Source: Litsea cubeba | Taxonomy: Eukaryota; Streptophyta; Magnoliopsida; Laurales; Lauraceae | NCBI GenBank assembly: GCA_012931725.1 | Contig: CM022947.1 | Coordinates: forward strand, 26,043,476 to 26,107,475 | Reading direction: 5' to 3' | Length of the DNA stretch: 64,000 bases | In this document: one piece after another, positions 12,715 to 26,700 of the stretch | Position numbering within the stretch: position 1 is the stretch's first letter | Layout: every line of letters begins with the position of its first letter | Notes under the pieces: model-generated | Database searches by the model: none | Seen by the model: only the letters and a program-made list of their open reading frames with translations | Told to the model about the DNA's origin: nothing | Program-made: the position numbers and the translations under genes

Positions 12715-13429
12715 ATATAGAAATATTCAAGTGCATTTATCCCTCACCCTATGTGAGGGACACTCCCCTTTTTGAAAAGCTTCAAGTATAAATTGTTCTT
12801 CACCTTATGGTGAGGGATAGAATATACTTGGCTAGATGCCTTGTGCCCTTGTGAGCCGAGTGCAATGTCTGAGTGGATATATATAAAATTTGATTTCTCG
12901 TAAGTTTGGGGCTTATCAGTCCATAGTTAGAAATTGGATGACACTGAAAAGAAATTCTTACTTCAAAAGATCCTGTCCAGAAAAATAAAACACATTGGAT
13001 CATGTTAAGATAAGATTTGGCATTACCAAATGGGTGTAACTTGGGTGGATTGGTGCATTGGATTTGATATGCTTTTATTGGCCTTTGAACTGTCATCAGT
13101 AATTAAGAAAACGGGAGCTGGATGAATAAAACAAAACCATCCCAAGTCCCTTCTAGGCTGCAGAGACTAAGAAGAATATTCTGCTATCAAACAACCCAAT
13201 TTCAAGGGCACGTTTCTGGCACTCTATGTGAAATTTATTTTTTCTCCTAACTTTCTATTGGAAACACTTTTCCACGTAAGACAAAGCCATAGAATATTAC
13301 ACTCGAGATGCTTTTCCTCGCCAAAAACATTATTCATACAAAACGATTGAAATACTTGAATGGGTTGAAGTGTGTGGGCTCTCTCTTGGTCTCAATTTTC
13401 TTGGGGTATCAAATAAAAAAAAGAATCTT

Positions 13430-13736
13430 TTTTTCTTTGAATGGGGTTTGGTGTAAGGCTTTTGTGCCTTTCTTCCTTATTTTGCTTTCTTTTATACTCT
13501 TTTATTCATTTTAATATATTAGGTTTATTACCGATAAAAAAAAGTGTGGTACTAAGAAATAATTATGTCATTAATAACTCTTTCTTTTGACATACGGGAA
13601 GCGATAATTAGGTATGTAAAAGAAAAGGGATAAATATTGTTCACTTTAGCTCAACTAGTGTTGGTATAAGGCTTTTGTCTCTTGTACTGTTCCTTTATAC
13701 TTAATTTAATTTACTGTTACTGGTAAAAAAAAAAAA
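13430..13736 (+). mobile_element. two LINE 3' tails
   Basis: Two segments ending near 13543 and 13736 share a TAAGGCTTTTGT-type box, a pyrimidine-rich stretch and an A-rich end preceded by TTACCGATAAAA or TTACTGGTAAAA. That layout is the usual 3' end of plant L1-type LINEs. Only the extreme 3' ends remain, and no coding part is visible. Confidence 0.45.
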
Positions 13737-14757
13737 AAACTAATATAACACCAATACTGTTGTCACTATTACAATGATAAAATATAGTACAAGGGGCATG
13801 GAATTGTGGCCCTAAGGCCCTACCATAAGATATAGAGATTGTTAGATTATTTATTTATAAAAAAAAAAAAAAAGGCTAAAAAGTTACTAATTGTCAAGCT
13901 TAAAAAAAATCAGGAAGAAAAATAGAAGCAATGAGTGATTGAAATACATTTCCCTTGACACAACAGGCAATTTTTATAGGCAGTTAATCCACCAACAGCC
14001 TCTTTTATACAGTAGGACGTCCACCAACTTGGCCCCATCAACATACAATATGCCCCTACATTCAACCGCCAACGTGTAGAGAACAGGAAGTGTCTCACCA
14101 CAGTGACTCAACAGCAATGTCTGATAGGAACTGATGGTGAGGATGAACACTAATATAATTGCACCCCCTCCTCATCATGCTAGCATGGAGCTTTTTATCT
14201 TTCCTCTTACTTAAAGAAGTGATATCTTTTCTAAGAATACCATATCTTCAGCCTCTCTCTTTCCTAGCAACAACAAAAACAAGAACACCAACAAACATTA
14301 TAAGAACATTTATATGTACAATTTTTCATCATCATCATCAAAGTCTTAACTTCACCATATCGGTTCAGTTGTATGAAATTTATTTAAACATACAATCGTT
14401 CAGCAACAATGCATAAAGCATCATTAATCGACAATCAAAATATAATAGATCTCATATTTAATTTTTATGAGAGCACGTACCAAACCTGCCGCTAATAGTC
14501 ACAAGCAACTAAACTAAACCCATTGCATAGTACACTAGTATACTAGACAACCCAATTATTGGACCAAGCACACCCAATTATTCATCCATTGGGATGTGTC
14601 TGGCCCATGGAATAGCCCATGGGTCCGAAAGCTCCTGGGCCCCACATCTGAAACTCCAAGTCTCAAATCCTTATTTCTATCCCTTCTCTCTCTAGAAAAT
14701 GCCGCAACTTTGATACATTGATACTGGTACGGAAAAGGAAGCTTTATTCAAATCGGC

Positions 14758-17700
14758 ATGTCTCAATTAGCTTCTTCTAATCTGGTCAGCATTCACAAAC
14801 TCCCTCCATCCATCCAATCATCTAAGCCCCTGCACTCGATTCCGAGAAAGCCCTTTCGATTTCAGAGCAGAACTCGTCACTTTCCAACTTTATTATGCTG
14901 TCAAACGAATCCCAAACCAGTCGATTCTCCCACAAAGGTTTCTTCTTTCCCCCTTCTTTCTGTTGTTTTGATGTGTTTTCTTCCCTTGGATTGATATTCT
15001 TATTGTCTGCTTATAGACCTGGATAATGGATAGAAAGAATGTAATCTATGAAACCCCATGTCCTTATTTATGCTATTTGATATATTGGAAGAGTCCAATT
15101 TAGCTTCTTATTGGGTGTTCACTGATGGGTTTTCAAGGGTTGTTAGAAAGGTTCATTTCTGGGTTTTCACATTTGTGCTCTTTATTGTTTGAAAATCATC
15201 AATTTTTATTTTCATTGCCTGTTTTAAGACATGGGTTTCTGGGGGACGATGGTGAGTGAACTTGTAATCCATCAAAACCCATGTTTTACCCCCTTATGTT
15301 ATTGATTATTAAAGACTATTGATTGAGCTTTTGGTAATTGTTGTGAGACATGGGCTATTGAAAATGGACAAAAATAAAAAATAAAAAAATGTAGTCATCC
15401 TACCCATTTCTTTATTATGGGATTTAATTGATAAAAAAGGAACAATTTTCTTATTTTAATAAGTGACTGATCGTCTTTGATGATGGGCCGCGCTACATCA
15501 GCATGTACTGTCATTTCCTCACATCCACATGTTGGGTAAGTTTAATGCGGCCCACAATGGTACTACTAGATGATAGGTTGGTGGGGTATGGGGTATCAAT
15601 ATTGGGTCCTAGCTGTTTCTAACGCGTTGTATCATATTGGATCCTAGCTGTTTCTAATGTGTTGTATCATGTATCATATTGGATCCTAGCTGTTTCTAAT
15701 GTGGTGTATCATATTGGATCCTAGCTGTTTCTAAGGTGTTTCTGGCTTGGATTAGGATCTTCACTCAAAGGGGTCAGAACTTCTCTGTTTTAGGATGAAA
15801 CATGATTCTACAGTATTTTGCAAGTTGCAAGTTTCATGCTGTAATTTGAACTTTGTGTTTGACAAAAAAAAATACTGGGAAACAAATAATGACTCTTTCA
15901 ACTTCAAACAAAGATGGCCTAATCATGTTCGGCAATGGTATATCCAATCATTTTGGCTAACTGCCATGTAAATAAGTTAAAAGTACTTCCTGAATCTAAG
16001 AGGTAGCAGTACAACCCCCTTTTTTCTTTTTCTTTTTTCCTTTTTATTTATTATTTAACCTTTGCTGATATTGAACCTCTTTTATAGGCGTTGTTATGAA
16101 AATTGTGTTGCAAGTCATTCAAGGGCTTGAATTGTATGATGATAGTAGGATTTTTTTTTCTCAAAATATAACTAAAAAATTAAAAATACAGAACTTGTAT
16201 TGATAATTCCATCCATAGCATCAGTATAGTGACAAATAAGCTATTATCCAATCGCATGACAATATATCATATATCATATATGTGTATATGTCTAACATAT
16301 CAATATCAATTATTTACCAAAAAAAAAAAAAAACATATCAATATCTATTGGAAAGTAAAAGGAGTTGCAGTTTTCTGCTCTCTTTGAATGTAAAATAAAA
16401 TAAAATAATAAAACTAACAATAAAATCTAAATCATCAATTATTTGGGCTTAAAATGCATCACCTGAAGTTTTGTTTTTTGGATTACGATGCATCACCTGA
16501 AGTTAAAAAGAGAGAGTAATTAAAAGAAAAAAAGAATGTAGGAAAAAATACATACTTACAGTCGAATGCGTCAGTTGCACACGTAATACTTATTTCTCTC
16601 TAAAATCTCTCCAAAATCCGACAAATCTTTATCTTAAGAGATCTCCTTAATCACTAGATAATCTCTTAAAAATAGAAATACCAAAAAATGATAAAAAAAT
16701 CGAAAGTAAAAGAATTGACTAAAATAGCCATCTGGCTATTGTTATTCCCACCCAGACAAATCGTATGAATTGTGAGATTCAATACAGCAATTATCATACA
16801 TTTCACATCCTCATAATCAATACTTTGCCGGTTCTTACTGTCGGTCCCAAGTCTGGATAAAGGAGGGTTGCATTAGGTAGGTTGACAGCTAGCGTAAAAT
16901 TTGTCACAACCCAAACATGAATTCTGAAAAGTTTCATATCTTAAATTCTTAATGCTAATATATACATGTAAATGGGATTTGTAATAATGAATTGTGAGAT
17001 TCAATGTAACAAGTATCAAAAAGTAAGTTTCATATCTTAATTCTAGTGTTTACATGTAAATAGGATCTATAATATAGATATGAATTCTTTTCCCTTGAAT
17101 TCAATATGAATTGTAGGATTTAGCATAGGAGTCCTAGGAATTTTAAAATGTTGTTTACAAGTTTTGATTCACACATTAAAAGGGATAGAAAGTTATAATG
17201 GGTCCCCTCAATAAGATTAGAGATGTCAAATGGGCCGGGCCAGCACGGTACGGCAAGGCCCAGCACAGTGGTCAACTGCCCGAGGCATGGGCCGTGTTGG
17301 GCCGTTGGGCCAGGCACGATTGTGCACGGCTCGCCAGAGGCACGACACGGGATATTTGGTATTTTTAGTGTAAAGATAAAAAGTGTAGTCTTTTATTTTT
17401 TGTATTATCCAAAAAAATTATAAAGGTTTCGAAGGTAATCTTATTAAAAAATCTTCAAATAGAGAAGATCCAAATGGTTCTCTTCTCAATGTAGTAGGTC
17501 GAATTTGACAGAACCACTTAAATTTGTGTGTCATGTTCTTCTTTGCATGGATGAAAATATCGGCCGCTACGTAGCGTAGTGGCCGATATATCGGCCGTAG
17601 CGGTGGCCACCGCCACGCTACGGCCGATTTATCGCCTGTCACACCCGTAGCGGCCGCTACGTCCGCTACGGGGCCGCTACGGACCGCTACGGGGTGAGAA

Positions 17701-20700
17701 AAATTTTTTTTTTCCAAACTTTTTTAAAATGCATGATAATACTTAATTCTTTTATTCTTCTTTCCAAATAATATTTCTACACAATTCTTCTACCCTTTTA
17801 TGTTTAAAAGAACACCAAAAAGCACAGGATCTCGCCGAATTACAGTCGATACAGAGAGTTCTTCTTAAGGATTCTTCTCTAAGTACATCCTATTAGACAC
17901 CCCCTTTGGTAGATGTATTTTTTTCTCTAGGTACTCCTAAGTCTTGACTTCATGACGTTTTTTCTTTTATGAGCCTTTCATTAGTTTCTAAGTTAGCATA
18001 ACTAAACAACATGAACACATGTGAAAAAAATTATCATTATTATTATTTTCTATTTATATAGCGATACAGGACCTCATACAATGAAGGGACCACTACGCCC
18101 CCTTTTATTATTTACTTTTGCAAAAGAACCACATATTCTTTTATTTTACAATTTTCTGGATTTTCTGGAATTTTTTCAGATTTTTTGGGCGATTTTTTCA
18201 AATCGCACCGCTACGCCGCTACGTATCCCCGCTACGCTACGTATCGCCCGCATCGTAGCGGTTTGGCGGCGGGCCGCTACGCCCGCCGCTACCGCTATTT
18301 TCATCCTTGCTTCTTTGTGTGTATCTTTTAATGTTTTTAGTGTAAGACCTTTGTTTTTTCAGCCCAAAAGGTAAGAACCACACGAAGCCCATGGTTCGAT
18401 AGGCACGGAGGCACGGCACAACCCAGCACTATGCTGGCACGGCCTGTTTGACATCCCGAAGTAAGATCATCATTTTTATCAAGCACATGTTTGTCTCTAT
18501 CATTCATTCCCTGAGCCTTGTTGGGTGCCTGGACCTTGTGTCGGCAAGGACCTTGGATCACCTTAGGGACTATTGAGATTAACTTTGGTTTGAGATGCTA
18601 AGAAAATCTTGATCTGGGAAGGACAACCTTCCTTCATCTTCCTGGGAGGTTGAAAGGTGTCTAGGCTTTCTCTATACTGCCTACAGTCGTGCCAGGGAGA
18701 AGGTATATGAAACTACCTCTCCATTGATTCTAGAAGTGTAAAGAAACTTTTCAACTATAACAGCGTGGAATACACTAAGCTAGAAGACTATGCATTCGAC
18801 AACTAGCAAAAATTTGCTAGGGAAAAGCAGTTTGCTGGTAGGAGCTGAAGGTATCACTGCTAGTGCTGACACTACTAAGCTTGGTTTGACTTGGAAGACC
18901 TGTTGTAGAGGAGGCATGAGGGACTGGGAATAGCATAGGAGGAAGAGGAAACCTAGAGAAGATTCTTCAAACTCAATGATAGTTTGTTTAAAACACTCCT
19001 ATGAATAAATCAAGGAAGCAGATTCAAACAGTATTCTTCAGTAAGAGTGTAACTTGGATTGGGCCAAATAGGAAACTGTATGGCTCGACCTAACCTGAAG
19101 TGAAATTTGAGGTGGGCTTATTGGGGAATGGTTTGGGAGTGGGCTTGAGAAACCTGCATGGAATTTGGCTTGAATTCAGGGCCAAGTTCCAGGTACCTGA
19201 ATCACACCTTAGTACCAAACTTATCTATAACTAGATTTATATTTAATGTATAATCCATACATTATATTATTTATGAAGTAGATACACCTCTGAAATTCAT
19301 ACCTTTTGAAAAGAAAACCAAACCCAAATACAGTGCCTCTTGCAGTTGCATGGGGTGTTTGGAAGGACAGGAATAAACTGATTTTTGAAGCGAAAGGCTT
19401 TATGCAATCCATGCAAGGATCAACTCTATGCTAGAGTACTGGGTACAAGCAAAGGAATTCCATGGGATTTTGGTATCTGATTTGCATAGAGATTGGACAA
19501 CATCCATTGATGGGCCTCCTACGCAAAGTACAAGCCTAGTCCTCGTACCCCATTTCAGTTTGGCTCCAAATTCAAATATTTTGGCCGATTTAGGATCTCA
19601 ATGATACATTTCGAAAACATTCAGAGAATCAGAGTTCTTGATATATAGCAACTTGGGGGCCTTTTCTTTTGTTTACAGAACTTTGTAGTTGGATTTGTTC
19701 AGTTCCAGAATACAAACTATCATTTTACAATCAGAGTTATAGTGGATTCTTAAACTTGTGTGGGTTGTTTTTCTACTGTATACTTGATTAGGAAACTTAT
19801 TCGTTTGTTGTTCACTGATTCTGGTTGTCTGATTGCATATGTTTAATTTAGGAAGATGTCCTTATTGAGCCTGGTTCGGTCCAAGATAACAACAGCGATC
19901 AAGCTACCAATGCTAGCCAAAATGTTGAATTACCTCAATTTCCAAATAAAAACATCAATAGGCGCGTTGCTGTGGGTTCTACTGTTGCTGCAGTGGGACT
20001 TTTCTTATCGGCAAGATTAGATTTTGGTGTTTCTCTGAAAGACCTATCTGCTGCAGCTATGCCATATGAGGAAGTAAGTTCATCTGTTATGGTGTCATTC
20101 TGTTCATATATGTTTCATTTGTTTCGTATTTCTTTAGGACATGCGGCACAGAACAAATTCCTGTATAAAATGACTTCCAGTCACTTTATTGGGATGGAAA
20201 AGTGGGCTTGTATATGCACTCTATGAAATGAATTATGGTGAAATTATTCTCTTTTTTATCATTAATTATTCTATATGTTTTCCTTTGTTGTCTAGGCTCT
20301 TTCAAATGGAAAGCCCACCGTTGTGGAATTTTACGCAGATTGGTGTGAAGTTTGCCGCGAATTGGCTCCAGATGTGTATAAAGTTGAGCAGCAGTTCAAG
20401 TATTGTCTTTAATTACTGCATTATTGAAGCTATGTTTTTTTACTACATGATGAACAAGTAATTATCATGATTGTTATTTGAGAAGAAAATATATAAAAAA
20501 AAAGAGAAAAAAAAAAGCAATCCCAAATTCTTTTTTTCTTGAGAAATATGAAAAACAAGGCACTCTGAACATTAACGATACCAAGTTTCCAGAGAGAGAT
20601 GTCAACTCCTAGAAGAATACATTCTTCTTCTTCTTCCTCTTCTTGCCCCCTGTTGTTGCTCAGCTGGTTAGGGAGACATGAGTGTTTGAGTGAGTGCATG

Positions 20701-22944
20701 AGATTGAGTCCCGAATGTACCAAAGAAAGAGAAAAGAAAAACAAAACATTCCTTTTCTTCATGAATGATTTGGCATGTTACTCAGTTTTGAGGCCCTCCC
20801 TGTAATGGGCCATGTCTACACTGTATGGGATTGGAAGTTTGGAACAATCTAGTAGTAGGGATGTAAATGAACACATTACTCAACTGGCGAAGGACCTGAC
20901 ATGGAAAAAGTAGTTATGGACAGTGATTTCTGACCATTTAATGACTGGATCCAAAAAATGGTCAGGTCTGGATTGGATCCAGTTGCCTCTTATATAGTTT
21001 ATAAGTATTAATCACAAATTTTCAAGAAGGGCCAGACTGTTTCCAGTTTACAACTGTTGTACCCATGGGACCCACCTTCACCTATGTAATCAATCTAAGC
21101 CCTTCATACTCATTGCATCTGTGAACTAGCTCTGTCCCATATTTGACACTCACATGAGTTGTGTAGGTCCTCCAGATGATCATTCAAAATTTTGCACTCA
21201 TCCCACTTTATCTAACGTCTAGGATTTGGACAACCTTGAACAGTACCTTTGTTGATCAGATGGTTCCCATCTTTTAGACACATACGGGTGCACGGCCACC
21301 TTTCCATACCCTAAAAACCCTCATGATTGTCATCCTTCCAGGTGAGCCCCACAGGCTAGACCATTTCTAAGATAGGAATGGTCTTATATATAATTTGTTA
21401 TTACCAATAAAATATAGTATATAATTTGTTAACTAACTATGTATAATAGTTAATATAATTATTTTCCTTGCCCTATTTGGACTTGGACCTACCCAAATCT
21501 GTTTGAGTCCAGATTCTGGTCTGCATCCTTGGGATATAATAATTTTTGGGTCTGGATGCACCCTGAATCTGACCTTGACTTCTTTAGAAATGTATCTAGA
21601 ATGCAGGCCCACCATTTATGGGCCATTATCAAGGCTCTTTATGTAAAAGGATCCTAACCTTTTGAAGAGAATGATTGTAATGTAAAACCAGTGGACAGCA
21701 TATGGTTTCTTCTCCTGTTAATGTGGTTAATGATGAGGATCTTTTTCAAGAAAAAAAGAGGCCTAACGATCCCCTATCTCTGGTGAGCTGTACTATGTGA
21801 ATGGTTCAAATCACCTCTGTAGATGGTCTAATGCAAGAAGTAATTAAATTTGTGAGCTGGTCTCAACAAATTATTTATTGGTTTGTACTTTCTGGCAGTA
21901 TCAAAGGCTGGCAATATTTTGAAGTCTCTCCATGTCTTTTGTGAGAAAATGGAATGGGATTTATATCACACGTTCATTTTGAAATATTGTAAAGAGGAGA
22001 ATCTCAAAATTTACATGTTCTTTTGGAGATTTAGAAAACTGTATATTTGTGCTGATATATTTTTTGATGATTTTTGTTGATGGGTAACACGACTCAAATC
22101 TGTAATCTCATGGTTGTGATGTTGAGCACCTTCCAGCTGTGCTTTTTTCAATTAATTGTTAGTATATTGTAAATTTTTATTTTCTTCTTTCAGTTAATTT
22201 CTGTTGGTGATATTTTCCCGTTGTATCCCAAGAAAAACCAACATGTTGGAAGATTTTCCAATTTTGTCTTGGTTGGATAAACTGCTAGAATGAGATTTGT
22301 GACAATGGTTCCTGGCAAACGATTTTAATCAGTTTCAACAATAATTGTCGTATTATTAATTAAAAAATCTATGCTAGCCTGACCAAAGATATACCTTTGA
22401 AGAGTACCATGATCATCCTAGCTGATTGAACAAATCCGCAATGAGAGGGAAGGGGTACTTGTATTCTTGATTGTTACTGTTTCATACGTTTTCCAAATTT
22501 CGCATAAAGATTCATAACTATTACATACTACATCTCCCCTTTGATGTAAATTTCAAAACCACATAATCTCTTTTCAGTTACCATTTCAACAATTATTTAT
22601 GTTATCTTTTTCTCTTCAAATTTCACTGTAGCAAGTAATTTAGCAAAATCACCTTTTTCAGGGATCGCGTGAATTTTGTTATGCTGAATGTGGACAACAC
22701 TAAGTGGGAGCAGGAACTTGACGAGTTTGGTGTTGAGGGTATCCCACATTTTGCGTTCTTGGACAAGAAAGGAAACGAAGAAGGCAATGTTGTGGGGCGA
22801 CTCCCAAGGCAGTATCTGCTTGAAAATGTCGATGCCCTTGTCCAAGGAGAAGCTTCAATACCTCATGCCCGGGTTGTTGGACAGTACTCTAGTGCAGAAG
22901 CTAGGAAGGTCCACCGGGTTGTTGATCCTCGAAGCCATGGTTAG
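14758..22944 (+). CDS. HCF164: HCF164, thylakoid thioredoxin-like protein
   Basis: A membrane-anchored thioredoxin-like protein whose redox domain faces the thylakoid lumen. It is required for cytochrome b6f complex assembly and works with CcdA to carry reducing power across the membrane (known for the Arabidopsis protein). Exons: 14758-14937, 19852-20073, 20296-20399 and 22662-22944, all GT-AG with matching phases, 262 aa; the Arabidopsis protein is nearly the same length. Residues 1 to about 60 are Ser/Pro/Arg-rich, as in a chloroplast transit peptide. RRVAVGSTVAAVGLFLSA near 97-114 is the single membrane anchor. The redox motif WCEVC is at residues 150-154, and the cis-proline in GIPHF is at 197. 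The C-terminus GQYSSAEARKVHRVVDP is characteristic of this protein. Intron 1 is about 4.9 kb and filled with transposons. No frame damage is seen. Confidence 0.95.
15598..15745 (+). repeat. 42-bp type tandem repeat, four units, in HCF164 intron 1
   Basis: Four near-identical units built on TTGGATCCTAGCTGTTTCTA followed by a GTGTTGTATCATA-type spacer. One unit carries an additional ATCATGT insertion. This is a local expansion in the intron with no evident function. Confidence 0.85.
17218..18459. mobile_element. outer hAT-type element in HCF164 intron 1
   Basis: The left end reads TAGAGATGTCAAATGGGCCG. The right end, read on the other strand, is TCGGGATGTCAAACAGGCCG, and both continue into GCCAGCA-type sequence. 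Flanks AATAAGAT and AGTAAGAT match at 7 of 8 positions, as expected for an old hAT 8-bp duplication. Both subterminal regions are rich in GGCACGG/CCAGCAC words. No transposase is present. A second element sits inside it at 17546-18309. Confidence 0.7.
17546..18309. mobile_element. inner hAT-type element with exact 8-bp duplication
   Basis: An exact CTTCTTTG duplication flanks the element (17538-17545 and 18310-18317). The terminal inverted repeat is CATGGATGAAAATA on the left against CAAGGATGAAAATA at the right end. Both subterminal regions carry many copies of GTAGCGG/CCGCTACG in both orientations, typical of hAT transposase-binding arrays. The centre is AT-rich and non-coding, so the element is non-autonomous. 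It inserted after the outer element. Confidence 0.88.
19330..19600 (+). mobile_element. LINE ORF2 fragment in HCF164 intron 1
   Basis: The plus strand encodes AWGVWKDRNKLIFEAKGF, followed after a short frame break by LEYWVQAKEFHGILVSD and DWTTSIDGPP. The W-x-x-W-K-x-R-N core followed by IFE is the signature of the zinc-binding region near the end of plant LINE ORF2. Stops and shifts show it is dead. Confidence 0.55.
20645..20735 (+). mobile_element. possible tRNA-derived SINE fragment
   Basis: TTGCTCAGCTGGTTAGGGAG resembles a tRNA A box, and GAGATTGAGTCCCGA about 45 bases later resembles a B box (GGTTCGANNCC). An A-rich stretch follows. It does not fold as a tRNA, so a SINE remnant in HCF164 intron 3 is the better reading. 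Confidence 0.4.
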
Positions 22945-25900
22945 ATGGATATATGTTAGACATATCTTGTCATATTTTCACATTATGTTAGAAATCAATC
23001 AATCCACAAGGTATGTTCTCTTTCTCTATCTCCCTTGCATTAAATTTGCACATTGATGGTTGTCCAAATAGAAAGATTGCAAGGTTCAGTTTTGATCTCC
23101 ATTAGGCATTGCCATATTGTCATATTCAACCAATATTCAATACACAATATTCGCCAACACACTCATTGTTGAGTGGTGTTGGCACCTTAGTATCACACAC
23201 ATGCCCAGGGATTGATCCCTGCATCTTTAAGTTTAAAGTATCACTCCTGAGTCCTAACCAGTAGTACAACTTAGCAAAAAAAAAAAACAGAGAGAGAAAC
23301 CATATTCAGTTGGAAGCTATACATTGTAACAGTACTGTACAGGTGTAATCCTTTCAACATTCTGTGTTCAACTTATGATTCTAGAACATGGCTGAAAGTC
23401 TGAAGCCAATACATATCCATCTCTATGCAGTTATGTACCCAATTCAAACCTTACCAGTATCAGTTCTTGAAGGTATAGGTCTGAAACCGTAGGCTCTATT
23501 ATGTCTTTTCTTCTTACATTAATACTGTAGGATAAGATTTTATTTAAATCTAAAACCCCCTAATACCATAAAGAAAGAAGATTTTCATCAGATTTTTTGA
23601 ATTTCTGAATATTTAAGATACATTTTTACTGGAGAGGACAAAATGGAGCAAGATTACAGATTGATTGATTATTTTTTTTTTAAGTGAGAAAATCGAGGAT
23701 TACTTCAAAACCCCAAACTCCAAAAGATCATTTCCATCAATACCCTTTCTCTTTTTAACTCGAAGGAGGAAGCGAGTGCACAACCACGACATTCTAATAG
23801 TTCTCAAGGGAATAGGAGGGAAGGAACTTAGGAGGAAGAAGAAAGTGGCCCCTAAGAGTTCTTGATAATATAATTACAATTCTAATTGGTAGAAGAAGAG
23901 AGTAGAAGGAAAAGAAGGGAACCGCAATCATATCTTGATCAAGACCACTCATCCACACAAGAAAGATGCATTTTAAAAAGAAATACTTTAATATTTATTC
24001 ATCGTGAAAAGTTCTAAATGAATTCAAAGGATGGCCGATCAGACCATGACTCCATGGCAGTGTCCAATTTTCCAAACTTCCCTAGTATAAGTTAAATTCC
24101 TACTTTAAGACAACCCCATAGTTGCGAATCCTCCTAAATAACCATCCCAGAAATGACTACTCTTTAAAAGTATAATATCAAAACCCTCCGAGGGATCCCC
24201 CACCAGAGTTATGGATCCTACACATAGACCTGTGGGACCCCTTAGCACACGTCAGCTAGGCCCTCAGTTGTTATGCCTGGGTTGAGTCTGCTGACCGACA
24301 ATTGTGGTTATCATGAGGCCTACTAGCCCTGACTGGGACTAGTGCACGTCCACCTGGGTCTTGATGTGCCTGATGAAGGCTGTGATGTGTATGACAGCTC
24401 TACTTGGTCCCTTGTCTGGGCTTTGTTGGTTTCCAAAAGCCCTTCGGTAATTATTTTCCTGGGCCCATTATTGATGCATCGGCTGATATGTATAGGTCTT
24501 TTGACTGTTTTTTGGATGCAGGTGAATTCTTGTTCAAATGAACTGGCAATCGTTTGATGCAGTTCTTTTTGCTGGGTCAGAAAGATAGCAGAGACCTTTC
24601 TGAACCATTCAACTTCCATCTGTGTGAAAATTGGTTTCATTTCCTGTACACTACAATATTATGGAGAAATTCTCATACTCCAACTTGTAATAGTGTTGTT
24701 ATATATGGTATCTTTATTGAATTATACTGTTGCCTTTATACCCGCTCAACGGACCTGCACTTTTGCTTGCATGGAGTTTCTTAAAACCAGTAAACTACAT
24801 GCTCTTGCTCTTGTACGGTGTTCTTGAATTTTTCTTATTTTTTGGATAATGGTTAGAACTAAATTATTTTGAACTGCTATAGAGTGGGATGATTTTCTCC
24901 TACATAGTGTACTGCACATCATCGGTGCCGCTAGTCATGTCGGACCCAGTGAATTTCAAAGGGGTCCTTCCTTTGGTGACAGTCTGGATGCACGCTCAAA
25001 CACAAGCGCGTGCACTAGAGTTTCCTATGGAGGAAAGTGCCTTGAAGCCTAGTGGGAGAATGTTGATTGCATATTGCTTATGTATAGTCCAGCATGTGGG
25101 GCCTATTTAGATAAATGTCTATCGATTATCGATAGAAGGACGGAAGATGACAAGACCTCCATATGGACAAGGGCTAGCAAAAAAAATCTAACTGAATCAT
25201 TTTTGGGGTTTACTTTGAGAAGATCGGCACTAGCCTGCCCATCGTTGCTGTAACAAGGCCACAGTAGGTTCAGTGGAGCTGGAAGAGGGAGATACTTAGC
25301 TATTTGGTAGGGGTGTGAAGAGCTAGTGTGCAACACTAGTTAGCTATTTGTTGAGTCATTGTGCCATCATGCAATACGTGTGCAACATCTAAGTCACTCA
25401 TCAGTGGACCCATTGTGCATTGGTTCCTGGGGTCCAACAATACCAGGCTTGCGTGCTGGCTAGCTCGGATCCTCCATTTGCATCAAAACTCAACTGGTCA
25501 GTGGAGACTCATTGTCCTGTGATGCAAGTAGAAGTAGGTAGGCTTACCAAAAGAAATATGCATACTAACCTCTTCTCCGTAAATAAAAAAAAAAAAAAAA
25601 AAAATTCAAGATATACATATGTTGAAGTCATCCAAAGTTGCCGAAAGATCAATAACTAGAAAATGATGCCTTGTGGAACCAAACCCAGTTCTTGAATTCT
25701 GGAGTAACAATCGGATAAAGGTGTCAGTAGCGATCCTCTGTTTTTAATTGATTTGATTTTGAATTTTAGCAGTTTTTTAAATGTAATTTTATCAATGTTT
25801 ATGCTGTGGCCATTCAATAAAAAAATTAAAAAAAAAAAAAAGATGTTCATGCTGCTTCTGTAAAGAAAATATAAGTGAAATTAGGAGGGACACTTTTCAG

Positions 25901-26700
25901 ATTTGGTGTTTTAGTTCTCACTCCTGTAGCATTTTTGTTATTGGGTTCTGATTCTCAAGTGTTTAAAGAAAAAAAAAAACAGTTCTCTCTCATTAATTCA
26001 TTTTAGAACAAAAAAATATTTCAAAAATATTAAAAAACTTATTTGGCGGCCATCTTTTATAAACAAACTACGGTATATATTTATAAATGGACAGATAAAT
26101 AGAGTTTCTTTTTTTCCCCTGCGCACACAAAAATCAACACAAATTACAGACGCATCATTTTCATTTTCATTATCATCAAAGCCTCATTTTCATTATCATC
26201 AAAGCCTCATCCCATGTCAAGGTGTAATTGAAAACTAAATCTTAAAGGGACAGACATCTTCATCAGGCCACCTAGTCCACCCTATGATCAATCTAAACCT
26301 CTCGTACTCTCGTCTTCACCCTCCATGAATTACCACTCATCCAAACTTTAACATGTTCAATCAAAATTGGCACCAATCCAATTTTATCCAACGGTTAGGT
26401 ATGGACAGGCCTAAGGCCCTCAAAAATATAACTCCCATCATCAGTTACAATTGTAGGGAGACCTTTCAAAGCCCCACAGGCCACACAGTTCCATCAATTT
26501 ATATGGATAGCCTGGTTGTTCCTGAAAATGACTCCATTTCTAACTTTGCTGCATTTCTAATCTAGTTGCTTCTCTCTTTCTATTTATATATATTCCCATT
26601 GGTTCAAATTTGGTTATGATCATAGTGACATTCATCATGGGATGAGTCAGACTGTAAGAAGGTGGAGCCCTCATTATGGGGCCCAGTTAGGACCAAGATT
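22945..26700. other. intergenic region with repeat fragments only
   Basis: Follows the HCF164 stop codon. Contains a SINE-like sequence near 23168, several A-rich runs, and patches of degraded DNA-transposon sequence (for example 26230-26500). A 29-base duplication with core TTCATTATCATCAAAGCCTC lies at 26160-26210. I see no coding exon, tRNA or other RNA gene. Confidence 0.45.
23168..23287 (+). mobile_element. tRNA-type SINE
   Basis: Begins with an A-box-like GTTGAGTGGTGTTGGCACC and has a B-box-like GGGATTGATCCCT about 35 bases downstream. It continues about 65 bases and ends in a run of twelve A residues. This is the arrangement of a short RNA polymerase III-transcribed plant SINE. Target duplications were not resolved. 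Confidence 0.45.
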
